Part shown: one piece after another, positions 8,210-15,852 of the stretch
How the letters are laid out: each line of letters starts with the position of its first letter
Position numbering within the stretch: the stretch's first letter is position 1
Source: Betaproteobacteria bacterium
GTDB taxonomy: Bacteria; Pseudomonadota; Gammaproteobacteria; Burkholderiales; SG8-39
NCBI GenBank assembly: GCA_016195915.1
Contig: JACPYS010000044.1
Location: forward strand, 96,562-160,561
Direction: 5' to 3'
DNA: 64,000 nt
Made by a program: the position numbers and the translations under genes
Notes under the pieces: generated by a model
Told to the model about the DNA's origin: nothing
What the model saw: the letters and a program-made list of their open reading frames with translations, nothing else
The model's database searches: none

Positions 8210-10222
8210 TTGCTGCGTTGCTTCGTCGGCCGCCGTGCCGCCGCCGCGCCGGAGATCGAGGCGGCACTCGCGCAGCTCGACGGCTCCCCCGGCGTCTATT
8301 TCGGCTGCGACGCAGGGGTGCCGGGCCTACATCCATTGCAAGCCACTCTGCTGGTGGAACCCGCGGTAGCGCTTCGCGTCTTCGCGGACGGCGTGGACGC
8401 GGTAGCGCTCGATGCGCTCGGTGGAGCACTGTTGACGCATCCCGCGCTGGCGGCCTTTGTCTCGGTAGCCGGGTGTGGCGCCGGCCGTTCGGCGCTCGCC
8501 GCCGTACGCGCGTTTCTGTCCGCGTTCGATGCTGGCGACGATGCGCTGCTCGTCGGTGCGCTCCGGTTTGAGGCGTATTGCCTCGCATCGCCTGCATTGC
8601 GCGCTACTGTGAGCGAGGCTACGCCGCTAGGCGTGTTGTTCTTCGCGCCGACGCTGTTGCGACGCGACGCTGACGGCGACTGGCACCGCGTGCAGTTGCG
8701 CTTCGAGGATCCGGTGCTCGCCGACTTGCAGGCGCGCGACCGTGTGCCGCAACCGCGTTCGGGCGAGACACGAGGCGACGCGTCAATACCTGTTCCCGAG
8801 GACGACTTTCCGCCGGGCGGTTATGCGGCGATGTTGGCGCGCGCGGTGCAGCGGATCGAGCGCGCGCCGCTCGTCTCGCTGACCTTGAGCCAGAGTTTCC
8901 GGCGCCGCGTCGACGCAGGCACGTCGGCGGCGCGTGCTTTCGATGCGTTGCGACGCGCGAATCCGGCGCCGTCGACGTTCTTCGTCAACACCGGTGACGG
9001 CGAGTGCGTGTTCGGTGCGTCGCCCGATCTGCAACTGCGCGTGTTCGGGCGCGGGATCGAGTCGTTCCCGGTTTGCGGCACCGTAGCGCGTGGCCATGGG
9101 CCGGTGGGCGAGGCCGAGTCGTTCCGGCAACTCATCAACGAAGATGTCGATGCGGCGTCGCTCGCCGTGTGCACCGATGCCATGAGGAACGACCTCGCGC
9201 CGCTGTGCGAGCCGGGGTCGCTGCGCCTGTGCGACCGGCGCCGTCCGATGGCGCTCGCGACCGTCGTGCACACCGTGGATCGTCTGAGCGGGCGAGTGCG
9301 CGCAGGCGCCGATGCATGGGATGCGATCGTCGCGACCGCAGCGCCGGTGATGGTGACGGGCACCCCGCGACGCCTTGCGCTCGCCGCGATCGAGGAGTTC
9401 GAAGCCGGGACGCGCGGCTGGTACGGCGGTCTCGTCGTGCAAGTCGACGCGAGTGGCAACGCGCTCGCCGGCACGATCCTGCGTGCTGCGGCGATCCGTG
9501 ACGGCGTCGCCGAGGTCCGTACCGGCGGCGACCTGATGGCCGACTCCGACCCTGCGCGCGAAGAGCACGAGTCGCGCGTCAAGGCGGTCTCGTTGTGGCG
9601 CGCGCTCGGCATGCCGGTCGCCTCCGATCTGCAAGCAGGGCTCGCTGGCGCGACGCCGACGTCATTGGCTCCAGCCGACGCACTGCCGGTCGCAGTGGCA
9701 CTTCTCGATGCCGGTGATCCTTTCGTGCAGGCCATGGCGGAAACACTTCAGGCAATGGGCCTCGCACTCGATGCAGCGGCTACACCGGTAGTGCTGGTCG
9801 GTGCGAACGCGGCGTGCTGCGCCGATGAGGCTGCTCGTGGCAGCGGCCTCGTCGCTATCGGCGATGCGGCGGCGCTCGTACTCGAGCACGCCGGCTTCGC
9901 AGTGGCCGCGATCCGGCCTGAGCACGGCCGCTTGATCCAATGCGTTCCGAACGAAAATGTGCCCGGGCAGCCTGCACGCGCCTTCACCGCGATGCGTTAC
10001 GCGACGCTCGCGGTCGACTGGGCGTCGGAGCATCTGTCCACTGACGCCTCGAGCTGGGCCGTGTGGATCCGTGACGACCGGCGGCGCCCGCTGGTGCTGG
10101 CGCACGCGGAACGGCGCACCGTATGCATGCTGCTGCGCCCCGATTCCCTGCTGTCGGACAAACTGGCGCGGGACGCGCTTCGCGCCGCGATCGCATTTGC
10201 CGCCGGGCTTCGCGCGGCTTAG
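8210..10222 (+). CDS. TrpE/PhzE-like chorismate-utilising enzyme with degenerate amidotransferase domain
   Basis: Protein of 670 residues, apparently starting at TTG. Residues of about 190-465 form a chorismate-binding domain: FPVCGTVARG, MRNDLAPLCEPGS, TVVHTVDRLSG, VMVTGTPRRLAL, RGWYGGLVV and the acidic EEHESRVKA. The layout matches anthranilate synthase TrpE(G) and PhzE, in which a class I glutamine amidotransferase follows. Here the C-terminal 180 residues follow that fold (VALLDAGDPFVQAMAETL, MRYATLAVD, CMLLRPDSLLSD), but the nucleophile segment reads LVAIGDAA without Cys and the catalytic His-Pro-Glu reads Arg-Pro-Asp. It should not use glutamine; ammonia or water could be the nucleophile. 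It converges on vapC with a 4-base overlap. Confidence 0.72.
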   Translation: MLRCFVGRRAAAAPEIEAALAQLDGSPGVYFGCDAGVPGLHPLQATLLVEPAVALRVFADGVDAVALDALGGALLTHPALAAFVSVAGCGAGRSALAAVRAFLSAFDAGDDALLVGALRFEAYCLASPALRATVSEATPLGVLFFAPTLLRRDADGDWHRVQLRFEDPVLADLQARDRVPQPRSGETRGDASIPVPEDDFPPGGYAAMLARAVQRIERAPLVSLTLSQSFRRRVDAGTSAARAFDALRRANPAPSTFFVNTGDGECVFGASPDLQLRVFGRGIESFPVCGTVARGHGPVGEAESFRQLINEDVDAASLAVCTDAMRNDLAPLCEPGSLRLCDRRRPMALATVVHTVDRLSGRVRAGADAWDAIVATAAPVMVTGTPRRLALAAIEEFEAGTRGWYGGLVVQVDASGNALAGTILRAAAIRDGVAEVRTGGDLMADSDPAREEHESRVKAVSLWRALGMPVASDLQAGLAGATPTSLAPADALPVAVALLDAGDPFVQAMAETLQAMGLALDAAATPVVLVGANAACCADEAARGSGLVAIGDAAALVLEHAGFAVAAIRPEHGRLIQCVPNENVPGQPARAFTAMRYATLAVDWASEHLSTDASSWAVWIRDDRRRPLVLAHAERRTVCMLLRPDSLLSDKLARDALRAAIAFAAGLRAA

Positions 10223-10647
10223 ACGGGGGTCGTGAGATCGAGCCCGGCAAATCGCCGCAGGCCCCGGTCGAAACTGACGAGGCTGTGCGTGCCAGCAATC
10301 GCGAAGGCGGCGAGATAGCAATCGGTCTCGGCCGGCTTGCCTCTCGGCAATGCCGCGGTGAGCGCACGCCACGCGCTCTGCAGGCCAGCCGGCTCGCCGG
10401 CCAGGTCAAAACGCTCATCCTCCATCAGGCGTTCCCAACCGTCCCAAAACTCCGACGCGCTCTTGACATCGTCTTTCATAGCCGAAGGATTGGTCAGGAT
10501 CCGCAGCGCGCCCATCTGCGATACGCGGCAGACGACAACCGCACCCGGGTCGTCGAGCCGAGCGAGCCAGCGCACCGCCGGGTCCGAGTGGACGTGACGC
10601 GCATGCATCAGCGCGACGAGCACATTTACGTCAACGAGTGCGCCCAT
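10219..10647 (-). CDS. vapC: PIN-domain ribonuclease toxin, VapC family
   Basis: Toxin of 142 residues expected to cleave RNA. It has the N-terminal strand ALVDVNVLVALM with Asp6, the CRVSQMGALRILTNP segment of this VapC subgroup, and the later acidic residues Asp109 (AETDCYLAAFA) and Asp127 (SFDRGL). Its start lies inside the end of the upstream antitoxin gene (17-base overlap), the usual coupled arrangement. The 3' end overlaps the convergent chorismate-enzyme gene by four bases. Confidence 0.85.
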   Translation of the reverse strand: MGALVDVNVLVALMHARHVHSDPAVRWLARLDDPGAVVVCRVSQMGALRILTNPSAMKDDVKSASEFWDGWERLMEDERFDLAGEPAGLQSAWRALTAALPRGKPAETDCYLAAFAIAGTHSLVSFDRGLRRFAGLDLTTPV

Positions 10648-10894
10648 GCCGCCGACGGTCTTCGTCGCCTTCGAGCTTCGCGATCCCGGCGTTGCTCAGA
10701 CGAAGCGCTCCGGGGGCCTTCGAGTCGAAGATGGGAAATCGCGCCCGCTTGCGCATTGGCTTCGGCTCCGACGGCCGGTCGAGCTCGCGCTCGAGTGCCG
10801 CGCCCACGAGCTCGCGCAGGCTCGTGCCGCGCTCGATCGCTTTGATCTTGGCCCGCTTTACGAGCTGATCGGGCAAATCAAGTGTGGTACGCAT
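10631..10894 (-). CDS. vapB: Ribbon-helix-helix antitoxin, VapB-like
   Basis: Antitoxin of 87 residues. The N-terminal ribbon MRTTLDLPDQLV and following helices (KIKAIERGTSLRELVGAALE) fit an Arc-type DNA-binding fold; the C-terminal part would wrap the toxin. It is the first gene of the pair and overlaps vapC. A TTGACA-type promoter sits so close that transcription would begin at or next to the ATG. Confidence 0.82.
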   Translation of the reverse strand: MRTTLDLPDQLVKRAKIKAIERGTSLRELVGAALERELDRPSEPKPMRKRARFPIFDSKAPGALRLSNAGIAKLEGDEDRRRHGRTR

Positions 10895-10900
10895 AGTAGC

Positions 10901-10929
10901 ACATTACTGCCTTTATGCTTTCCTGTCAA
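10901..10929 (-). promoter_or_regulatory. Promoter of vapBC, apparently leaderless
   Basis: On the minus strand, TTGACA (10929-10924), a 17-base spacer, then TAATGT (10906-10901), six bases before the vapB ATG. A start site seven bases past the -10 would fall on the ATG itself. The -10 match is weak, so the leaderless reading is tentative. Confidence 0.4.
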
Positions 10930-10962
10930 TGTGTCGGCGCCCGTGCGGGCCCGTCACCGGAC

Positions 10963-12003
10963 CTACGAAATCTCCCTTCGCACGATCGCTGCGCCGGCTG
11001 CCAGCGCCTTCAACTTGCCGAAAGCGACGTCGCGCGCCAAGTACTTCATGCCGCAATCCGGCGCCGGGATCAGATTCTCCGGCGCGACAAACTTCAGCCC
11101 GGCGCGGATCCGCTCCGCCACCAACTCGGGAATCTCGATGTTGTCGTCGCCGAGATCGAGCACGCCAAGCATGATCCTCTTGCCGGCGAGTTCCTTGAGC
11201 ACGCCGAGATCGAGCTTCGGCTGCGCCGCTTCGATGGAGATCTGCTGCGCGATGCACTCCGCCAGCCCGGGCAAAAACGAATAGCCGGTGGGCTTGGTCG
11301 AGCCCGGCACCACCGCGGCGTAGCCGAAGCAAAGGTGCACCACCGTAGGAACGGTGATCCCTTGCAGCGCGCGGTTGATCACCCTGACCGCATAGCGTTT
11401 CGCCGCCTCGGGGTCGTTGCGCAGCCAGGGCTCGTCGAGCTGGATGATGTCGGCACCCGCTTTTTGCAGCTCGCGCGCCTCCGCGTTGACGGCCTCGGCG
11501 AAGTCCATCGCCATTTCTTCATCGTCGCGGTAGAACTCATTCTTCGCCTGCTGCCCCATGGTGAACGGTCCGGGTAGGGTGATCTTGGCAGGCCGGTCGG
11601 TGTTCGCGCGCAGGAACTGCATGTCGCGCAGCTCGACCGGCCGGCTGCGGCGGATCTTTCCGACCACGCGCGGCACCGGTGTCATCGTGCCCGAGCGCGT
11701 CTTCACCTGGCCCGGATTGTCTGTGTCGAGGCCCTCGAGCGCGGTGGCGAAGCGGTTGGAATAACTTTCGCGGCGCATCTCGCCGTCGGTAATGATGTCG
11801 ATGCCGGCGCGCTCCATGTCGCGGATCGCGAGCACGGTGGCGTCGTCCTGCGCCTGTTCCAGGAACTCTTCCGGGATACGCCAGATTTCGCGCATGCGCG
11901 TGCGCGGCACGACTTTCGACAGCATCTGCCGGTTCACCAGCCAGTCGGGCTGCGGATAGCTGCCGACGACGGTGGTCGGCAGAAAATGAGTAGGCAGGGG
12001 CAT
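10963..12003 (-). CDS. Cobalamin-independent methionine synthase (MetE) C-terminal-domain family protein
   Basis: Protein of 346 residues matching only the catalytic C-terminal barrel of MetE. It opens with TTVVGSYPQPDWL and carries the expected zinc ligands: His223 and Cys225 in VVHLCFGY, probably Glu258 in SIEAAQPK, and Cys317 in PAPDCGMKYL. Stand-alone proteins of this size usually transfer a methyl group between a small donor or corrinoid protein and a thiol rather than using methyl-folate like full MetE. It lies downstream of the ABC importer on the same strand, with a hairpin between, and may act on the imported compound. Confidence 0.8.
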   Translation of the reverse strand: MPLPTHFLPTTVVGSYPQPDWLVNRQMLSKVVPRTRMREIWRIPEEFLEQAQDDATVLAIRDMERAGIDIITDGEMRRESYSNRFATALEGLDTDNPGQVKTRSGTMTPVPRVVGKIRRSRPVELRDMQFLRANTDRPAKITLPGPFTMGQQAKNEFYRDDEEMAMDFAEAVNAEARELQKAGADIIQLDEPWLRNDPEAAKRYAVRVINRALQGITVPTVVHLCFGYAAVVPGSTKPTGYSFLPGLAECIAQQISIEAAQPKLDLGVLKELAGKRIMLGVLDLGDDNIEIPELVAERIRAGLKFVAPENLIPAPDCGMKYLARDVAFGKLKALAAGAAIVRREIS

Positions 12004-12024
12004 GAAATCTCCTTGTGGAACTGG

Positions 12025-12044
12025 GTCCCCGCTTGCGCGGGGAC
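12025..12044. repeat. REP-like GC-rich hairpin
   Basis: Arms gtccccgc and gcggggac around a TTGC loop, between the ABC permease and the MetE-like gene. The gtccccgc-loop-gcggggac core is the palindrome of a dispersed intergenic repeat found in many proteobacteria; only one copy was noticed here. It could also attenuate transcription between the two same-strand genes. Confidence 0.5.
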
Positions 12045-12063
12045 GACATTGCTCAGCGTCTTT

Positions 12064-12873
12064 CTAAACGGCCACCGACACGGGAACGCCCGCGCTTTCA
12101 TTCTGGGCGGCTTTCGGCGAGCGTCCGGCGGACTGCCAGACCACCATGCGGCTCTCGAACGCGCGCGCCAGCATGTAGTACGCGACCGACAGGATCAGGA
12201 TCATCAGCAACGCGGCGAATACGCGCGGACTGTCGAGGATCGTGCGGTTGAGCGTCACGAGATAGCCGATGCCCGCGGCGGCGGTAAGCATCTCCGACAC
12301 GACCACGCCGATGATCGCCAACGCACCGCCCAGGCGCAGCCCTGCGAACACAGTGGGCAGCGAGGCCGGGATGATCACGCGGGTCACCTGTTGCGTCAGC
12401 GTCGCCCCCATGCTGCGCGCGGCAAGGATGAACTGAGGATCGATGGTGCGTATACCTGCCGCGGTCGAGAGCATCACGGGAAAGAAGGCGTAGATGCCGG
12501 CGAAGGCAATCTTCGATTCCGGGCCGACGCCGAACCAGGCGGTGAACACCGGGTAGAGGATTACGATCGGCACCGCGTAGAGGCTGGAGAAGACGGGCAG
12601 CAGCAGCTCGCGCAGCCGCGCGATGCCGCCGACCACGGCGCCGGCGGCGATGCCGCCGCCACAGGCAATGAGCATCGCCAGCGCGACCTCGTAGAGGGTC
12701 ACCAGCAGCGCCGCCGAGTAGATCTGCCGGTCCTGCCAAAGTACCGCGAGCGTGCTCGAGAGCGCGGGCAGGAAAAGCTCGGGCAGCAGACCCGTTCTCG
12801 GCACCAGTTCCCACAGCAGCAACAGGGCAACGAGCATTCCCCGGCGGGCCGTGGCGGGCGCGGGCAGCCTCAT
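12064..12873 (-). CDS. ABC transporter permease, SsuC/TauC type
   Basis: Inner-membrane permease of 269 residues with about six hydrophobic segments. The EAA-type cytoplasmic loop is visible around AARSMGATLTQQVTRVIIPA, followed by LPTVFAGLRLGGALAIIGVV. It is the last gene of a four-gene importer (binding protein, permease, ATPase, permease) and overlaps the ATPase stop by four bases. Substrates of this class are nitrate, sulfonates, taurine or related small organics. Confidence 0.88.
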   Translation of the reverse strand: MRLPAPATARRGMLVALLLLWELVPRTGLLPELFLPALSSTLAVLWQDRQIYSAALLVTLYEVALAMLIACGGGIAAGAVVGGIARLRELLLPVFSSLYAVPIVILYPVFTAWFGVGPESKIAFAGIYAFFPVMLSTAAGIRTIDPQFILAARSMGATLTQQVTRVIIPASLPTVFAGLRLGGALAIIGVVVSEMLTAAAGIGYLVTLNRTILDSPRVFAALLMILILSVAYYMLARAFESRMVVWQSAGRSPKAAQNESAGVPVSVAV

Positions 12874-13667
12874 GGGGTCTTCCTGATCTGCTGCCAGATG
12901 CGATCGCGCAGCTGTCCGAACACGTCCGTCGCCATCATCTCGTAAGTGCGCGGGCGCGGCAGATTGACCGCAATCCGGTCGATGATCCTGCCCGGCCGCG
13001 CCGACATGACCAGCACTTCGTCGGCCAGGTAGACAGCCTCGGTCAGGCTGTGCGTGATGAAGACGACGGTCTTCAACATGGTCGACCAGATGCGCAGCAA
13101 TTCGTGGCCCATGGTCATGCGCGTCTGCTCATCGAGCGCGGCGAAGGGCTCGTCCATCAGCAGCACCGGCGGATCCTGAACGAGGCCCCGGGCGATCGAC
13201 ACGCGCTGCTTCATGCCGCCCGAGAGCTCGTACGGAAATCGCTCGCCGAATCCCTCGAGGCCGACCAGCCTGAGCATCGCCTCGGCGCGCGCGCGGCGCT
13301 GTTGCCGGGTTTCCCTCTCCCGGGCACCGCGCAGGCTGAGCGGGAATTCGATGTTGTCCAGTGCGCTGAGCCAGGGATACAGGCTCGCTTCCTGGAAGAT
13401 CACGCCGACGCGTTTCGGATCGGGATCGGAAATCGGGCGGCCGTGGCAAAGGATGGTGCCCTGGCTTTGCGCGCGCAAGCCCGCGAGCATCATCAGGAGC
13501 GAAGTCTTGCCGCAGCCGCTGGGGCCCACGATCACCGTAAAGCGCCCGCTACCGACGCGCATCGAAATTTCTTCCAGCGCCGGGACGGTGCCCTGCGCAC
13601 CGGCATAGATGTGACTCAGGTTCGCGACCTCGATCGCGGTTTCGTCTAAGTGCGCCACGTGCTGCAT
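12870..13667 (-). CDS. ABC transporter ATP-binding protein, SsuB/TauB type
   Basis: ATPase of 265 residues. Walker A GPSGCGKTS is at residues 48-56, the signature LSGGMKQ at 148-154, Walker B VLLMDEP at 168-174 followed by FAALDEQTR, and the switch His in VFITHSLTEAV. The ATG of MQHVAHLDE was chosen because it gives normal family length and overlaps the upstream permease end. It energises the two flanking permeases. Confidence 0.92.
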   Translation of the reverse strand: MQHVAHLDETAIEVANLSHIYAGAQGTVPALEEISMRVGSGRFTVIVGPSGCGKTSLLMMLAGLRAQSQGTILCHGRPISDPDPKRVGVIFQEASLYPWLSALDNIEFPLSLRGARERETRQQRRARAEAMLRLVGLEGFGERFPYELSGGMKQRVSIARGLVQDPPVLLMDEPFAALDEQTRMTMGHELLRIWSTMLKTVVFITHSLTEAVYLADEVLVMSARPGRIIDRIAVNLPRPRTYEMMATDVFGQLRDRIWQQIRKTP

Positions 13668-14389
13668 CGCGCCTCGAAATAGCGCACCGTCTCGTTGAAC
13701 AGGATCGCCACCGTGGCCAGCACGATGATGCCCGCGAACAGCTGCCGCATCTGGAAGTTCTCGCCCCAGCCCGCGATCAGGTGGCCGATGCCGGCACGCG
13801 AGGCATACATCTCGGCGATCATCACCGCGGTGAAATTGAAGATCATCGAGATGCGCAACGCCTCCAGCAGCAGCGGCATCATGCTGGGCACGTAGACGCG
13901 CAGCAGGATCTGCATGCGCGTCGCGCCGTAGGAGCGCGCCACCAGCAGGTAGTCCTGCTTCACCGACTCCACCGCTGCCGACGCGCTCAGCATCACCACG
14001 AAGGTGGTGGTGAAGGCGGCATAGGCAACCTTCTGGGCGAAGGTGATGCCGAATACCAGGATGAACATCGGCAGGAAGATCGACTTCGGAATGCTGAACA
14101 CGTAGAACAGCACCGGCTTGAACACCTCGCCCAGGTATTCGTTCTCGGCGATCAGCACGCCCAGCGCCGCACCCAGCGGCACCGCGATCAGGAACGCGAC
14201 CGCCACTTCGGCGGCGGTCACGCCGATCGCCAGGTGCACCTGCGGGCGCTGCAGCAGCTCGCCCAGCATGGCGAGCACATCGCTCAAGGGGGGCAGCAGC
14301 AGCGGATTGACGATCTCGTGGCGCGGCATGAGTTCCCACGCCGCCAGCACCAGCGCGAGCAGCGCGAGGCGGGCGAGGAGGATTTTCAC
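13646..14389 (-). CDS. ABC transporter permease, SsuC/TauC type
   Basis: Second membrane subunit, 247 residues, with about six transmembrane helices and the EAA-type loop VARSYGATRMQILLRVYVPS. The GTG start overlaps the stop of the binding-protein gene (TAGTG). The two permeases are only distantly similar, so the importer is probably a heterodimer, whereas most transporters of this class use a homodimer. Confidence 0.88.
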   Translation of the reverse strand: MKILLARLALLALVLAAWELMPRHEIVNPLLLPPLSDVLAMLGELLQRPQVHLAIGVTAAEVAVAFLIAVPLGAALGVLIAENEYLGEVFKPVLFYVFSIPKSIFLPMFILVFGITFAQKVAYAAFTTTFVVMLSASAAVESVKQDYLLVARSYGATRMQILLRVYVPSMMPLLLEALRISMIFNFTAVMIAEMYASRAGIGHLIAGWGENFQMRQLFAGIIVLATVAILFNETVRYFEARCSTWRT

Positions 14390-15381
14390 TACGCCGTCGG
14401 AACCGGATTGAAGGTGGTGACGTAGATGTCGTTCACCGGCGCGAGGCTGGTCATGCCAATCAGCCTGGCCATGTCCAGCGCACGCTCCATCCATTCCTTC
14501 CTGAACTCTCCGGTCGTCGAGAGCTTGACGATGTTGCCATCGAGCTCGGCGGCCGCGATCGCCTCGGGAATCTCGTCGATCTCGGCGATCAGTTTCACCG
14601 CCGCCGCCCGGTTCTTCGGCGCGCGCAGGAAGGCGACCCCGCCGTACAGTGCGTTCAGCGTCTTTTGCAGCGCCTGCGCACGCTCGGCGATGAGCTTGTC
14701 GGTGGCGATCCAGCTGCCGGTCGAGTGCGCGGGCACCAGCTCGCCGAAATCGGCGATCGAGCGCGCCTGCCTGGCCTGCATCACCTGGTAAGTGAGAGGC
14801 GAATAGAGCACGGTGGCATCGACGTTGCCGGTCAGCAGGTTCGGCACCAGTCCGCCACCGCCCAACGGCACGCGGGTGAATTCGAGTTTCTGGTCCGCCA
14901 TGGTCCAGCGCGCGAGAATGTCCGATCCCGAGCCGGCCGAGGTGATGCCCACTTTCCTGCCCGCGAGCTCCGAGAGTTTCCGGGTCGGCGAATCGGGCTT
15001 CACCATCATGTGCCAGCCGTAGTAGCCCAGCGCGCCGTTGGCGACGCACTTGGACTTCACGCCCTTAACGATTCCGGCCGCAACGCTGGAGGAGGAGTTG
15101 TAGACCAGGTCGGCCGCGCCGGCGGCGAGCGCCTCGAAGCCCTCCGCACCGCTGCGATAGATCGTCAACTCGGCGTTGATGCCTTCCTTGTCGAACAGCT
15201 TCTGCCGAATTGCCGTCTCCGCGATGATGGTGGGGAAATACGTCTTCGTCGGCACGCCGATGCGCACCGTCGGTTTTGCCTGCGCGAGCACGAGGTCCGG
15301 CACGAGCAGCGTTGCCGCTCCTCCCACCAGTATGGAGCGGCGAACCGGATCGGGATTTCGCTTGTGCGCTGCCTTGAGCAT
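14389..15381 (-). CDS. ABC transporter substrate-binding protein, NMT1/TauA/SsuA type
   Basis: Periplasmic protein of 330 residues. The start MLKAAHK is preferred over an ATG seven codons upstream because aagagggaa lies directly in front of it. The leader contains VRRSILVGGAATLLV, a possible Tat-type signal, then KPTVRIGVPTKTYFPTI of the mature protein and YLPL-type features of the NMT1 family (SSVAAGIVKGVKSKCV). First gene of the four-gene importer operon. Substrate unknown; the adjacent MetE-like protein hints at a methylated or sulfur compound. Confidence 0.85.
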   Translation of the reverse strand: MLKAAHKRNPDPVRRSILVGGAATLLVPDLVLAQAKPTVRIGVPTKTYFPTIIAETAIRQKLFDKEGINAELTIYRSGAEGFEALAAGAADLVYNSSSSVAAGIVKGVKSKCVANGALGYYGWHMMVKPDSPTRKLSELAGRKVGITSAGSGSDILARWTMADQKLEFTRVPLGGGGLVPNLLTGNVDATVLYSPLTYQVMQARQARSIADFGELVPAHSTGSWIATDKLIAERAQALQKTLNALYGGVAFLRAPKNRAAAVKLIAEIDEIPEAIAAAELDGNIVKLSTTGEFRKEWMERALDMARLIGMTSLAPVNDIYVTTFNPVPTA

Positions 15382-15402
15382 GATTGTTCCCTCTTGGTTC
15401 AA

Positions 15403-15821
15403 AGTCGGACATCGGTGCCGGCGTTGTTACTCGATCGCTTCATACACTACGCGCCGAGACACGACGGAGAAATGAAGTTGCACTGTCATGATTGTTAACG
15501 TAAATTGCCATCATCGACGGCCAGCTAGGTAGGTTTCGGGCGCTATGCCTAAGCCCGTCCAGAACAGGGGAAAACTATAGAGTGTCTCTTTTTTGCAACA
15601 AAAATCGTTGCGTTGTGACAGCTAGCACAGGTCGTCCACTTTTTTCTTGCTATAGTTCATTTTCAAGGTGGGTGCAGTAGCGGTGTTGCGAATCTTGCAG
15701 CACGCAGCCAACTGTCCAGCCTAGCAAAAATGACATTTTATCGTACGATCCTGCGGAGGGAATAAGGTGCGTCTTGACCCAACAGAACCATAATCAAACT
15801 TTTTTTCAGACCAAGACGGAC
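15403..15821. other. AT-rich intergenic stretch at the left edge of the island
   Basis: No coding region is supported. It should contain the promoter of the ABC importer near its left end. Base composition drops sharply from about 15560 onward, with T-runs and a small GCAAC-N7-GTTGC repeat near 15595-15612. A TATAGT element near 15652 on the plus strand, with no good -35, precedes the strong terminator at 15822-15852, so a short plus-strand RNA is conceivable. Confidence 0.4.
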
Positions 15822-15852
15822 AACTAAGGGAACTTCGGTTCCCTTAGTTTTT
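15822..15852 (+). terminator. Intrinsic terminator with TTCG tetraloop
   Basis: Perfect 12-bp stem (aactaagggaac / gttcccttagtt) closed by TTCG and followed by a T-run on the plus strand. It overlaps the stop codon of the minus-strand RelA/SpoT gene. The T-run orientation means it would end transcription coming from the left, although no gene is seen there. Confidence 0.75.

Noticed and set aside
12025..12044. The GC hairpin as a true terminator for the ABC operon
   Set aside because: No T-run on the minus-strand side; the sequence fits a dispersed REP-type palindrome better.
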